64,000 nt of DNA. It comes from Cydia pomonella (lineage: Eukaryota > Arthropoda > Insecta > Lepidoptera > Tortricidae). Location of the stretch: NCBI RefSeq assembly GCF_033807575.1, contig NC_084725.1, positions 12,559,001 to 12,623,000 of the forward strand, read 5' to 3'. The first letter of the stretch is position 1, and every line of letters begins with the position of its first letter. This document shows, in pieces, positions 1 to 9,989 of the stretch. A program made the translations under genes and the position numbers. The notes under the pieces are model-generated. The model ran no database searches and was not told the DNA's origin. It saw only the letters and a list, made by a program, of their open reading frames with translations.

Positions 1-24
1 CTGGGTATACACTACAAAATAAGT

Positions 25-1376
25 TTGTTTATTTATTTGTTTATTTGTTTATTTGTTTATTAGGATCACCAACAGAAGATACAATTCACATACTATAATT
101 TACATACTAAAAGAGCACATTTATAATTGATCCCCCACTTAAAGGCAATCACAGCATGCATTATTTAAGTTAAGATTCAGAATAAGACCTTAATATAAAT
201 ATGATATTAATTAACAAAACGTCTACTTAATACGAACAATAAATTTTCCACACAAAAGTAACCAAGTTAGCCGAGCTAGCTGAGGTTGTCAACAGATAAT
301 AATTTGTTTTTAAATGAGGCTTCACTGTCGTGAAACACATCCAAAGAAGGGACATTATTAGCATGCTTGTTGTATAGGCGAGCCAGGCGAGGCAGAGGGG
401 AGTGAGCCAATAGGTTAGTTCGACTACGACGCACATAGAGTAAGGCACAAGGATAACGTGGTAAACGAGACGGTACTTTCAGCCCTATCTGACTAACAAT
501 ATGCATGCAGTCAATCTTGTCGTTTAGAAGTTTGTACAAGAACATTAGGTCCAGCATAGTACGCCTACTACTAAGAGAAATTAGTTTAAATTGTTTAAGT
601 CTAGCGTTATATGCTTGGCAGCCTGTTCCACAGCGATAAGCAAGATGTCTAGTAAACCTTTTTTGCAATCGTTCAATCCTTTCAATATGTATTTTGTAAG
701 TAGGATTCCAGACAACGCTACAGTATTCTAATTTACTCCTCACAAAACAATTAAAAAGGGTCACCATTGTAGAACATTCTTTAAACTCCCTAGCACATCT
801 TAACACAAACCCTAGAGATTTAAAGGCAGCATTTATTGTCTTGTCTATGTGACGCACAAAGCGTAGTCTGCTGTCTATTATGACACCCAAATCTCTTATT
901 TCATTGACCTCTTGCAAAGTTTCGTTAAAAATAATGTACTCTGATGGTATAGGGTTTCTTTTCCGACTAAATTTTATGTGGTAACATTTAGTGGGGTTAA
1001 GCACCATTTTGTTAGACTTACACCATTTTACCAACACATCCACATCCTCTTGTAACAGATGGACGTCAGATTGATTTTTTACTACCCGGACCAATTTTAA
1101 ATCATCCGCAAACAGCGATACAGTCGAATTATTAAATTCATAGGTGATGTCGTTAATAAATATGTTAAAAAATAATGGCCCCAAATTAGACCCCTGTGGT
1201 ACACCGGAGAGTGCAATATAACAGTCAGACTGAGTGCCTTCTATTACCACAGTTGAAGGCCTGCCTTGAAGGTAAGTATGGCACCAGCTAAGTAAACTAC
1301 CTGCAATGCCAAACTTGTGCAACTTATGAATTAAGATTTTGTGATTAACCTTATCAAACGCTAAAAATTTATGCAA
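25..1376 (-). pseudogene. 5'-truncated LINE (CR1/Jockey-like) reverse transcriptase end
   Basis: A 366-codon frame (276-1376) encodes the C-terminal part of a non-LTR retrotransposon ORF2. Visible are a remnant of RT motif A (AFDKVNH, residues 6-12), motif B (SGVPQGSNLGP, 57-67) and the catalytic FADD of motif C (89-92), then a thumb/C-terminal region with IERIERLQKRF near residue 230. About 215 bp of 3' UTR follow, ending in an A-rich tail of repeated AAATAAAC units at 25-60. The copy starts inside motif A, so the endonuclease and the first RT motifs are lost, as expected from incomplete reverse transcription. The remaining frame has no stop, suggesting a fairly young copy. The first Met is not a real start. 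CR1/Jockey-group placement is by pattern memory; a Daphne- or Kiri-type clade is possible. Confidence 0.9.
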
Positions 1377-1379
1377 AGT

Positions 1380-1580
1380 TTATTTTCTTATAACCGTAGT
1401 TTAGTTATTTAGTAAAGTTACAAAACCAGTTCGGCTATCCATTTTTTTCAGTGTAGCCATAAAAAAGTCCTATAGTTTTATATTTAGCAAATATTGAACT
1501 AATTTATCATTTAGGCACATACATTTACTATTTATACAAATATTTTGAATATAGTGGTAATCATGAAATAAAAGCATTTT
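1380..1580. other. AT-rich stretch, nothing recognised
   Basis: This lies between the truncated LINE and the GGT-family copy. I see no reading frame, repeat end or RNA signal. Confidence 0.5.
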
Positions 1581-1810
1581 TAGGGTTCCGTAGCCAAATG
1601 GCAAAAAACGGAACCCTTATAGATTCGTCATGTCCGTCTGTCTGTCCGATTCTGTCACAGCCACTTTTTTCCGAAACTATAAGAGCTGTACTGTTCAAAC
1701 TTAGTAAGTGGGTGTATTCTATGAACCGCATTAAGATTTTCACACAAATATAGAAAAAAAACAATAAATTTTGGGGGTTCCCCATACTTAGAACTGAAAC
1801 TCAAAAAATC

Positions 1811-2600
1811 TTTTTTCATCAAACCCATACGTGTGGGGTATCTATGGATAGGTCTTCAAAAATGATATTGAGGTTTCTAATATCATTTTTTTCTAAAATG
1901 AATAGTTTGCGCGAGAGACACTTCCAAAGTGGTAAATCAAATCAAATCAAATCAAAACACTTTATTGCCAAAACATGATGATACAAAGAAAAACAATACA
2001 AACAATACATAAAGTCTAGGTTAAGTATGTCCCCCCCCCCCCCCCGTAACTTCTAAAATAACAGAATGAAAAATCTAAAAAAAATATATGATATACATTG
2101 CCATGTAAACTTCCAGCGAAAATTGGTTTGAACGAGATCTAGTAAGTAGTTTTTTTTTAATACGTCATGAAATTAAAAAAAAAAATTTTTTTTCATCATA
2201 CCCATACGTGTGGGGTATCTATGGATAGGTCTCCAAAAATGATATTAAGGTTTCTAATATCATTTTTTTCTAAACTGAATAGTTTGCGCGAGAGAACCTT
2301 CCAAAGTGAAAAAAAGTGTGTCCCCCCCCTGTAACTTCTAAAATAACAGAATGAAAAATCTAAAAAAAATATATGATATACATTACCATGCAAACTTCCA
2401 CTGAAAATTGGTTTGAACGAGATCTAGTGAGTAGTTTTTTTTTTAATACGCCATAAAATTTAAAAAAAAATTTTTTCATCAAACATATACATGTGGGGTA
2501 TCTATGGATAGGTCTTCAAAAATGATATTTAGGTTCCTAATATCATTTTTTTCTAAACTGAATAGTTTGCACGAGAGACACTTCCAAAGTGGTAAAATGT
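1811..2600 (+). repeat. Three internal tandem units of the GGT repeat
   Basis: The block CATACGTGTGGGGTATCTAT and the sequence around it recurs with the GTGTGGGG (or ATGTGGGG) anchor at 1831, 2208 and 2491. The spacings are 377 and 283 bp. The extra ~94 bp in the first unit is accounted for by the LINE tail at 1936-2030. Confidence 0.85.
1936..2030 (-). repeat. LINE 3' tail inserted in the GGT repeat
   Basis: On the minus strand this reads as a 3' end with CAATAAAGTG followed by repeated TTTGA units (seen on plus as repeated AAATC). It interrupts only the first of the three internal units, so it inserted after the tandem expansion. Confidence 0.6.
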
Positions 2601-2719
2601 GTGTCCAAAGTGGTAAAATGTTGAACAAGATCTAGTAAGAAGATTTTTTTTAATACGTCTTAAATTGTACGGAACCCTTCATGCGCGAGTCCGACTCGCA
2701 CTTGGCCGCTTTTTTTATT

Positions 2720-3620
2720 ATGGCCATATCCGTTTTGATGAGTAAATGTTAAACGTACTATGTATGTATGACATGACACAAAGGGACATATCACAATTTT
2801 TGTGATAAAACTATCTGTTAGCAGGATAGAATACGGTTATGGGACTTTTTGAAAAATATAATTTTTTTTATACCAATTAGTGTCAATTATAGCATTTTTT
2901 ATTTATTATTAAAAAATCTTTTTTTTTAATGGATATGGCACAAACGTATTCAGCCGACGCTATGCTGCGACTAGATTTCGTTTGTAGAAACAAAAAAAAG
3001 ATATGAAGTTGTGTATATAAAACTTTTCCGATGTTTGATAAGGAGGATATTATTTTAACAAACGACTACAATTAGGTATAATTTTGTTAGAAAGCTTCAC
3101 AAATAAACACTTTTGTGCGCGAGCCACGCGTATTGTACTGTAGCTTGATGACTCAGCATACAGCTGCCGAAATGGGTTCCGTAGGGGTCCCAAAGGTCAC
3201 CAGCTGTTATGTGGGCCCTTAATTAAAGGTTAGGGTAACAAAAAAGTTGGGTTCATTAGTGTCTATTAATTGGAAACAGTTTAATGGGAAGATTTTAGAG
3301 ATACTGTAGTTTTATTTGATTGGGTATTTAAACTATTTAATCTAATCTATGAATTATGTCAATACAAATTAACATAAAAATAACATGTTTTAAAAATATA
3401 ACAAATATAACATAATTATATAATATAATTATTATATTTGCCATATAATGACAAATTTATTTTCAAAGAATGCCACGAGCATTATGGGCACCTTTGCGTC
3501 GGAACCGAGCGGGCGCCGTCTTTATGATAATTTTTTGTCTTAGGAAAAACATTGTTTAAAAATATATCTAGTTAGAAATTAATTTCAATTTTAACATAAT
3601 ACACACCAAAAGGCACAGAT
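2720..3620. other. AT-rich stretch, nothing recognised
   Basis: About 900 bp of AT-rich DNA. I see no convincing frame, RNA gene or recognised repeat end. Confidence 0.5.
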
Positions 3621-3624
3621 TTTT

Positions 3625-3698
3625 TAGGGTTCCGTAGCCAAATGGCAAAAAACGGAACTCTTATGGATTCGTCATGTCCGTCTATCTGTCCGTTTATG
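3625..3698 (+). repeat. GGT-family fragment (5' end only)
   Basis: It starts TAGGGTTCCGTAGCC like the complete copies and breaks off after the CCGTCTATCTGTCCG stretch, where a LINE relic begins. Confidence 0.75.
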
Positions 3699-3714
3699 TT
3701 TTATATAATACTAA

Positions 3715-3998
3715 AACTTGGCGTTGAAACTCTAGGTCCATGGGGTCCCAGCGCGCACAAGTTTTTTGGAGAAATCGCGAAACGTCTGGTTGACGTAACT
3801 GGTGACCGAAGAGCTGGCGGCTTCCTCGCACAACGTATCAGTATTGCGATACAACGAGGAAATGCCGCCAGCATCCTTGGTACAATGCCTCAAGGGCCTA
3901 TTTTAGATATAAGCTAGTTATAGTAATCATCTGTATATATCCATTATGTATATTGTTCTTGTCAATAAATATTTTTCATACTAAAATAACATCACATT
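3715..3998 (+). pseudogene. C-terminal relic of an unassigned LINE-type ORF
   Basis: The readable peptide includes LGPWGPSAHKFFGEIAKRL, VTGDRRAGGFLAQRISIAIQ and RGNAASILGTMPQG, then a stop at 3915. I associate the QRISIAIQRGNAAS pattern with the end of retrotransposon polymerase ORFs, but cannot name the clade. An AATAAA signal follows near 3965. The 91-codon frame at 3642-3917 is a chimera, because its first ~20 codons are GGT repeat. A second, shorter relic with the same core lies at 33500-33575 on the minus strand. Confidence 0.6.
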
Positions 3999-4229
3999 AC
4001 GTACGAGTGTACCTACTCAAGCCACTTGTTCCGACGACGAGCAATTGACCCGATTTTTATGCAATATCATGTAATAACATACGGGTTTGATAATCAGGGG
4101 GGTTAACAAGGGGGTCCTTATCACTCAGCTGATAATCAACCCCCCCGCCGCACCGACACTTCATAAATGTGTTGAGTGTTGACGCAATCGTAGGGTGAAC
4201 ATGATGCCCGTTTTTTCGGAACGTGTCCT

Positions 4230-4260
4230 GATTTTTGTAACGTTAGAGGGTTCCGTTCTG
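4230..4260. repeat. 31-bp direct repeat left of the MITE
   Basis: It begins gatttttgtaacgttag and ends ttccgttctg. An identical copy lies at 4452-4482, just beyond the MITE's right end. This is far longer than an ordinary target-site duplication. Confidence 0.9.
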
Positions 4261-4449
4261 TACCCCTAGTGTAAATTTAATTGACATCATAACGTGACGA
4301 ACGCGTTTGCGTTAAGTCTCATTTTGTATAGGATTTTGAGTTTCCAAAACGTCCCGCTTGGCGCGCTCTTTCTAAATCACATACAAAATGAGACTAAACG
4401 CAAACGCGTACGTCACGTTTCGAAATCGAATTTATTTACACTAGGGGTA
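4261..4449. mobile_element. Palindromic MITE, TACCCCTAGTG family, copy 1
   Basis: Terminal inverted repeats TACCCCTAGTGTAAAT / ATTTACACTAGGGGTA enclose a near-palindromic body with GTTAAGTCTCATTTTGTAT in inverted orientation on each side. Other copies are at 12845-13011 and 62217-62405. No coding capacity. Confidence 0.9.
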
Positions 4450-4451
4450 CA

Positions 4452-4482
4452 GATTTTTGTAACGTTAGAGGGTTCCGTTCTG
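4452..4482. repeat. 31-bp direct repeat right of the MITE
   Basis: Identical to 4230-4260. Two bases (ca) separate it from the MITE terminus. Confidence 0.9.
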
Positions 4483-4576
4483 TTCTGGTTCTGACAGGCG
4501 CTTTTAAGAGATTTTTATTTCTGAAAATCTCTACGGAATTTATTAAATGATTTGCCTGACTGTTGAAGACAGAAGA

Positions 4577-4860
4577 ACAAAGTTTTTTTTTAATATATCA
4601 CGACGGTGGCAAACAAGCATGCGGCCCGCCTGATGGTAAGCAGTCGTCGTAGCCTATGGACGCCTGCAACTCTAGAGGTGTTACATGCGCGTTGCCGACC
4701 CTTTGAAAATCTGTACACTTCTTTTTTGAAGAACCTCATACTGTAGACCCTCGGGAAAACCTCGGCAGGTAGCTCATTCCACAACCGGAGCGTGCGCAAG
4801 AGGAAGTTCCTCTTAAACCGCACAGTGCGTGACCATTTAGGTTCTATTCTAGGGTGTGAG
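4577..4860 (-). pseudogene. LINE RT C-terminus joined to a LINE-D-type tail
   Basis: On the minus strand the frame 4590-4934 reads SRTVRFKRNFLLRTLRLWNE, then LPAEVFPRVYSMRFFKKEVY and KGRQRAC. This is the characteristic C-terminal end of a LINE ORF2 (RTxxLWNELPAEVFP). It runs directly into the ~110-bp tail (GGGTCGGCAACGCG ... GTTTGCCACCGTCGTG) seen at many other places in this window without this coding part. It is 5'-truncated near 4860; residues upstream of that in the frame are unrelated sequence. Confidence 0.8.
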
Positions 4861-4929
4861 AATGAACACCCTAGAACAGAATTATGAGTATAATATAACA
4901 ATAAGAACATGATGACTGTTAATATGTTA

Positions 4930-5275
4930 AACAATCGTGGTATAATACAGCGCTTTTCAGTCTAGTATCGTGTTTAGGCAATGAAGCTTGCTGAGTTAAG
5001 TAAGGTACGCGATTGGAAAGCTTGATTATATCACTAGTGCATACAATACTTTTTCTATGAGTAGTCTAAAATTATACTTTTTTAAATATAAAACCTAAAT
5101 AATGAATGAAAATTGGTAAGTATCTAAGTAGACATAAACGTAAACGCGCGCCTCGCGCCCCGCGTCCCGCGCCCATTCAGTCTTTTCTATGGGAGCGCGG
5201 CGGCATGTGATTGGTAATTTTTTTATAGTTGATTACAGCGTATCGAAATGAATATTATAGTTTGTTATACGAAAT
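4930..5275. mobile_element. Non-autonomous element with palindromic head, intact copy
   Basis: The head at 4935-5050 has inverted ends (AATCGTGGTATAAT / GATTATATCACTAGTG). It continues through an AT-rich part into a GC-rich part and ends near TATCGAAATGAATATTATAG. The reverse complement of 15090-15606 shows the same order of blocks, so the unit is a mobile family. A 52.80-53.04 kb region shares the tttttcctacgag boundary and a GC-rich stretch. Confidence 0.65.
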
Positions 5276-5313
5276 ATTAATTCAACCATTACAGTTGAAG
5301 AGTAGAAATAGTA

Positions 5314-5437
5314 CATTACTATAGAGGACGGGAAACGAAGGGTTGCAGGCCAAGTAGATATAGACGGCCGAGCGTAGCGAGGTCGGACAGGGATACGCGA
5401 CCGGCAACCCCGTTTCTCGCCGAGATTAGTATAGTGC
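5314..5437. mobile_element. Palindromic MITE
   Basis: Inverted arms: ACTATAGAGGACGGGAAACG and its relaxed complement ending CGTTTCTCGCCGAGATTAGT. A GC-rich centre (GGCCGAGCGTAGCGAGG) lies between. No frame. Confidence 0.65.
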
Positions 5438-5701
5438 TTTTCTCAAACTTGCAATGAAATAATTAAAAAAAAAATAGGATGATGTGGTGATGATTGATGA
5501 TGATGACTGTTATTATTACTTTCGGGTTATTAAAAGGAGAACGAAATTTTGATTTTGAAATTGAAATTTTTGTTCCTCTTTAAATCCCTGAAATGAATAT
5601 TTAACAAACACAAAACGGAAAAAAAAAGAAAAAAAAATGTAAAAATACTATTACATTACAATTATATGTCCACCCTCATGCTATCTCCATACCAAATGTT
5701 T

Positions 5702-5766
5702 TTTTTTATATACCACGACGGTGGCAAACAAGCAAACGGCCCGCCTGATGGTAGGCAGTCATCAAA
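5702..5766 (-). repeat. LINE-D tail fragment
   Basis: A T-run is followed by ACGGTGGCAAACAAGC and GGCCCGCCTGATGGTA: the 3'-terminal part of the LINE-D tail read from the other strand. Severely 5'-truncated. Confidence 0.8.
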
Positions 5767-6057
5767 TAAATGTCATCTAATATAGTCCAGTGATTTGCGT
5801 GAAGAGGCAATGGATAGACAGACAGAGTTACTTTTGTAATATTCTTCCTGAGGTCCTGAGGGTAGCGAAGTTGGAATCCCAACACAATGCTAATTTATTC
5901 GTTTGTGGTAAGTGTTCCGACTGAACGTAGCGACCTTCAACAAGGAGTTTTGGTCGAATGGTGTCAAGTTTCGGCGGTTCCGCGGCTTGCTCCCTGACAA
6001 TGCGAGGTTGCGTAATCCATCGCAACTATAGTAAGATTTGTAGTGTTTACTTTAATA

Positions 6058-6340
6058 TGACGACTAGTCTGGCCTAGTAGGTAGTGACCCTGCCTACGAA
6101 GCCGATGGTCCCGGGTTCAAATCCTGGTAAGGGCATTTTTTCGTGTGGTGAGCATGGATATTTCTTCCCGAGTCATGGGTGTTTTCTATGTATTTAAGTA
6201 TTTATAAATATTTATATATATTATATATATCGTTGTCTAAGTACCCTCAACACAAGCCTTATTGAGCTTACTGTGGGACTTAGTCAATTTGTGTAATAAT
6301 GTCCTATAATATTTATTTATTTATATATAGTTTTAAGGTA
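6058..6340 (+). mobile_element. SINE-A, near full-length
   Basis: The tRNA-derived head has an A-box-like TGGCCTAGTAGGTAGTGACC and a B box GGTTCAAATCC, with a GATGGTCCCGGGTTC T-arm. A tRNA-unrelated body (TCATGGGTGTTTTCTATGTA) and an ATTTATTTATTTAT tail follow. It would be transcribed by RNA polymerase III and mobilised by a LINE partner. It cannot fold as a complete tRNA. Confidence 0.9.
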
Positions 6341-6397
6341 TTTTAGTTGCCTGAATAAAATATTTTCATTAATTCATTCGTAGGGATATTCAAATAA

Positions 6398-6508
6398 GGT
6401 CCCATTTCTCGAACGGTATTAAACTAATATTTGTCCACGAACTGTCAAGTCGTATTACTATGACAACAGACTAGTAATATTAGACTAATATCGTTCGAGA
6501 AATAGGCC
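6398..6508. mobile_element. Palindromic MITE, CCCATTTCTCGAACG family, copy 1
   Basis: Ends GGTCCCATTTCTCGAACGGT and ATCGTTCGAGAAATAGGCC are inverted complements. The body carries ACTAATATTAGACTAATA in both orientations. Second copy at 7839-7958. Confidence 0.8.
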
Positions 6509-6753
6509 TTAGAGACGACACAGAAAAGACCACTATGCAGACTAAGGACTAGGAGAGCCGACCCCAAATAGAGATGGGAATAAGGTCTGAAGAAGAAGAA
6601 GGCCTCAGAAGCGAACACTTCACTCTAGTTTCAGTATTTTGACCCTCACACGACGAACATTGTCCCCATTATAATTAAATGAGGGGCACCCTTTGTAACT
6701 CCATATGAAGCTAAGTGGCAACTGATTGCCTGGAAGCATACATACAACATATA

Positions 6754-6773
6754 TGTGTGTGTGTGTGTGTGTG
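6754..6773. repeat. (TG)n microsatellite
   Basis: About ten uninterrupted TG units. Confidence 0.95.
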
Positions 6774-6919
6774 CACACGATCGATATCAATCAAAGCTTT
6801 GCTGGCTTCGCCTGATCACGCGTTGTCTTGCAGTGAAAATGGGATATTCTTCTTTTTAAGAATGAAATGGACATTCCGAAGTAAAAACACATAAAATAAA
6901 AAACACTTTTTTTAAATTC

Positions 6920-7140
6920 CTCTTTACGCTTCAACCGCTGAACCAATTTAGTTGAAATTTGGTACCAAGATAGTTTAAGTCCGAGGAAACGACATAGGAT
7001 AGTTTAAATCTCAAAAAATATCTCTTAAGGATGTGAAAAGCGAGGTGGAAATTTAATAACTGCTGAACCGATTTAGATAAAATTTGGTATAGAGATAGTT
7101 TCAGTCCCGGGTAAGAACATAGCATAGTTTTTAGCCCTAA
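6920..7140. repeat. Two diverged tandem blocks
   Basis: Around 6940 and 7060 the same order appears: CGCTGAACCAATTTAG (or CTGCTGAACCGATTTAG), AAATTTGGTA, AGATAGTTT, GACATAGGATAGTTT. The period is roughly 115-120 bp. A third, weaker echo lies near 7195. The minus frame at 6931-7125 is incidental. Confidence 0.5.
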
Positions 7141-7465
7141 AAAAAAGAAGCTTTAAAAGAAAAAAGAAAGGTGTAGGATTTTATGGGGAACCAATAACCG
7201 TTTTACCGATGTAGATGAAATCTACGTCTACATAAGTGATTTAGTTGATAATGATCCTAAACTTAAGCAATTGTTAACCTAAGACGTTGCCTACGCTTAA
7301 AGCACCCCCCCCCCCCTCCCTCCCACCTGCATCAAAAATCTCGTCTTAAATACATCTTAGGAACATAAAGATTAATTCTGCCAAAGGAAATAATGAGAAC
7401 GCCATATTTTACTATTTTATAGAAAACTTACATTTCATTCAAAACTGCGTCACTTGACTGTGGGT

Positions 7466-7650
7466 CAAGTGGCTGCGGTTTTTCTGTAAGGTGGAGGTAC
7501 TTCCCCAGTAGGGCTCTGCTCTACACCTGGAATGACATCCGCTGTGCTGTGCCCACCGAGATGACATTCACAGTGCACATACCTCTCATTTGGAAGTAGT
7601 TTAAGGACATACCCGGGTCCAATAGGGAGAATAGGGGCCAGAAGTCGCAT
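7466..7650 (-). repeat. LINE-D 5'-side fragment
   Basis: It shares GTGGAGGTACTTCCCCAGT, ATGACATCCGCTGTGCTGTG and TTTAAGGACATACCCGGGTC with the fuller LINE-D copies at 40.68 and 49.64 kb. The common 3' tail is missing. The minus frame here is not conserved coding sequence. Confidence 0.75.
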
Positions 7651-7838
7651 GGATATCTACATATCATGATTATGCATGAGTCTGGGGCGAGCAACAAGTT
7701 ATCAACTTAGCAATTCATGGTAGCTCTTAAATTTGGAGCCCACCGCGCAGGTGTCTCGCTTGCACGAATACAAGTACGGCCAAGTCAGAGCGAAATGATC
7801 GCGCGAACTGATCTGATTCTAACATCGGTTTGATGCCA

Positions 7839-7958
7839 AGGGCCCATTTCTCAAACGTTATTAGTCTAATAATATTAGTGTGTTGCCATGGTAACCCATA
7901 AGATTTGACAGTTCGTAGACTAATAATATTAGTCTAATACCGTTCGGGAAATGGGCCC
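7839..7958. mobile_element. Palindromic MITE, CCCATTTCTCGAACG family, copy 2
   Basis: It runs from GGGCCCATTTCTCAAACG to CCGTTCGGGAAATGGGCCC, with TTAGTCTAATAATATTAG near both arms. It abuts the GGCCTACCGCGAA-type MITE that follows. Confidence 0.85.
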
Positions 7959-7969
7959 CGCGTGAACGT

Positions 7970-8095
7970 TCGAATGGCCTGAGAGCCAACCGCAAATTCG
8001 CGAATTGCGGGGATCTTTCTCTTTTACTCCTATGATGGCTTAATTAGAGTGACAGAGGAAGGTGTCCGAAATTTGCGAATATCGATTTTCGTGGT
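7970..8095. mobile_element. Palindromic MITE, CCTACCGCGAAAACC family, degraded copy
   Basis: The core is conserved with the copies at 11488 and 62408: TTGCGGGGATCTTTCTCTTT, then GGCTTAATTAGAGTGACAGA, then a complementary right arm. Both termini are eroded. Confidence 0.75.
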
Positions 8096-8099
8096 TATT

Positions 8100-8340
8100 T
8101 ATAGATATTCTTAATACAGGCAAAACGTTGGAAAAATTATCGGTCTGGGTCCGAGTCGATATTTCTTGGAATTACCAAATAAATGATCAAAGGTTATTAC
8201 TAGCTTTATTCATTATATGTATCGGTTTCTAAGAAAAAATGATTAGGTATAAATAACGGAAGCAGAATTTGAATTGGCAGTTATAATTATTACCTAATAC
8301 TTTTTTATTAAGTAAAATTCATGGTAGGGTATATTAAAAC
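8100..8340. other. AT-rich stretch, nothing recognised
   Basis: No frame or repeat end identified. Confidence 0.5.
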
Positions 8341-8344
8341 TATT

Positions 8345-8637
8345 GAAATAAAATAATTATTTGTGTAATATAACTCTTTAGTGCTTTAGGTATATATATT
8401 TTGAAATTGTAATTTTAATTGCAGACCCATAAGTCAAAAAAATACACACATAAAACCGTTTAATGGTGGTGTCGAGCCGATTTTGTCTAATCATGGATCA
8501 AGTACGGCCACGGTCTTTGAAATTTGATTAATATTAAAGAAAAAATTGCTTTACTAAAACAAATAGTTTTTCTTAAAAAAACTGTTTAAATAACATTAAT
8601 TTCAACGAAATTGGGTGTTAAGACAGCCTCTTAACTA
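8345..8637 (-). mobile_element. TTAA-flanked element, partial inverted copy
   Basis: On the minus strand it begins TTAAGAGGCTGTCTTAACAC and follows the first ~280 bp of the element at 10928-11357, including GGGTCTGCAATTAAAAT. The other terminus cannot be found, so the copy is truncated or too diverged. Confidence 0.7.
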
Positions 8638-8759
8638 GGCACTCAAAATTTCACCCTAGACGCGGTTTCGAATCCAATGTAAGTCTTCTATTTCAATATA
8701 TGTATCTTTCGACTTTTAACTCAATCTATTTCAAGTTATAATAAATAACTTAAGGCCCT

Positions 8760-9200
8760 ATAGGGTCTCTTCTTTGTCCGTCCCTGCTCCCGTTATCTGG
8801 GGTCGGGTCTCCTCACACTTCTGCGCCAGGCTGTCGGTCCCGGATTGTCGGTTTTGGCAATTGAGCTTTCTTAAGGTCTCTCTCAATGTTGGACCACCAG
8901 GTTAATGGCGGGCGGCCGCTACCCCGCTTGTGTTCTGGTAAGTTTAGGGCGATTCTTACCACATGGTCTTCACTGCGCCTCATTACATGGCCATACCATC
9001 TAAGGCGAAACTCTGACATTTTGTCAGTGATAGGCGCAACCTTAAAACTGCCCCGTATGAACTCGTTACGCACCCTGTCCATCCTGGTCACCCCTCCCGC
9101 CCACCGCAGCATCTTCATTTCCTTTACGTGGACTTTTTGCTCGTGTGTCTTCTTTACTGTCCAACATTCCGATCCCTACAGTGATGCCGGGCGAACAGGC
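8760..9200 (-). pseudogene. RTE-type LINE, ORF C-terminus
   Basis: The minus-strand peptide includes EMKMLRWAGGVTRMDRVRNE, SFKVAPITDKMSEFRLRWYG, HVMRRSEDHVVRIALNLPE and RGSGRPPLTWW. This is the typical C-terminal end of RTE-clade endonuclease/reverse transcriptases. The frame continues upstream of the first Met (ECWTVKKTHEQKVHVKE) to a TAG stop near 9180, where family members normally have a Tyr codon, so the copy is broken. Endonuclease and RT catalytic domains are absent. Confidence 0.85.
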
Positions 9201-9229
9201 CTAGTATTCTTTTTTAAGTCTCACTGAGC

Positions 9230-9989
9230 ATAGGACCTAGGACCTAGGTAGGAGGTATCTAAGTCTCAAGACCGAGATGGATGTGCATTGTGCGTGCTCG
9301 AGATAGCGGATATCATGTTTTTGAAATCTAATTTTTCGTGTATTTTAATAATACATAATTAATCCCTGAGTTCCCTCAAGCATAACTTCGCTCATTTTAA
9401 CCGACTTCAAGATTTCAAAAGGAGGAGGTTATCAATTCGGTGTGTTTTTAAAAAATAATTTCATATTTTTAGTTTATGTGCAAAATTTATTATAATTTTA
9501 TTAAGCGCATTTTAGACCATGTTCGTGATTTTTTTTCTATCGAGAGAAAGTCAGAAACTCAGGATTCAATACACTGAAATCCCTAGAAAAAGGCCTCAAT
9601 GTTGCTATTTTTTACTAAAGCGCTGAATTTTCAAAAACTCCTTTCTCTGATTGTCGACTGTACCTCAAACAAAACAAATTAAAATACTTAACAAAATAAT
9701 TGTTTAACTAATAACTCCTGAAAACTCATCGTAAACTAGCAAACCCAACAAGTAACTAATTTTATTTACGAGACCAATCTCTAGAAATAGAATTACGTTT
9801 TCCAGAACATTTTCTCGGAGGAATGTCGCAATTTCCTTTTCCGCTCTCGGACTGTTTAAGTTTCGGTTGACTGTACTTCGGGTAAATACTTGTTATGGGG
9901 GGAAAAGACGTAACTTCTCTTAAAAATGTTATAGCTTTAGCTAACAACAGCGAAATACCTGATTATTCATTAGTTGTTTATTAATTTTT
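9230..9989. other. AT-rich stretch with one short known repeat
   Basis: It contains a short dispersed insect repeat motif at 9399-9450 (AACCGACTTCAAG ... AAGGAGGAGGTTATC). Otherwise I see no frame or element end. Confidence 0.5.

Larger units (their letters stand above)
1581..2717 (+). repeat. GGT-family dispersed repeat, long copy
   Basis: It begins TAGGGTTCCGTAGCC, continues through a stretch rich in GTCTGTCTGTCC, and ends with ACGGAACCC, then GAGTCCGACTCGCACTTGG and a T-run. The same ends recur at 9990, 23030, 47036, 51821 and 54807, so this is one family. The inverted GGGTTCCGT/ACGGAACCC ends suggest a non-autonomous DNA element, but no transposase is visible. The interior holds three copies of a roughly 280-bp unit (see 1811-2600) and a 15-C run at 2031-2045. 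Confidence 0.85.

Noticed and set aside
6058..6125. tRNA gene
   Set aside because: The A and B boxes are SINE-A head. The anticodon arm does not fold as a tRNA, and the same head recurs with the same body at 30485 and elsewhere.
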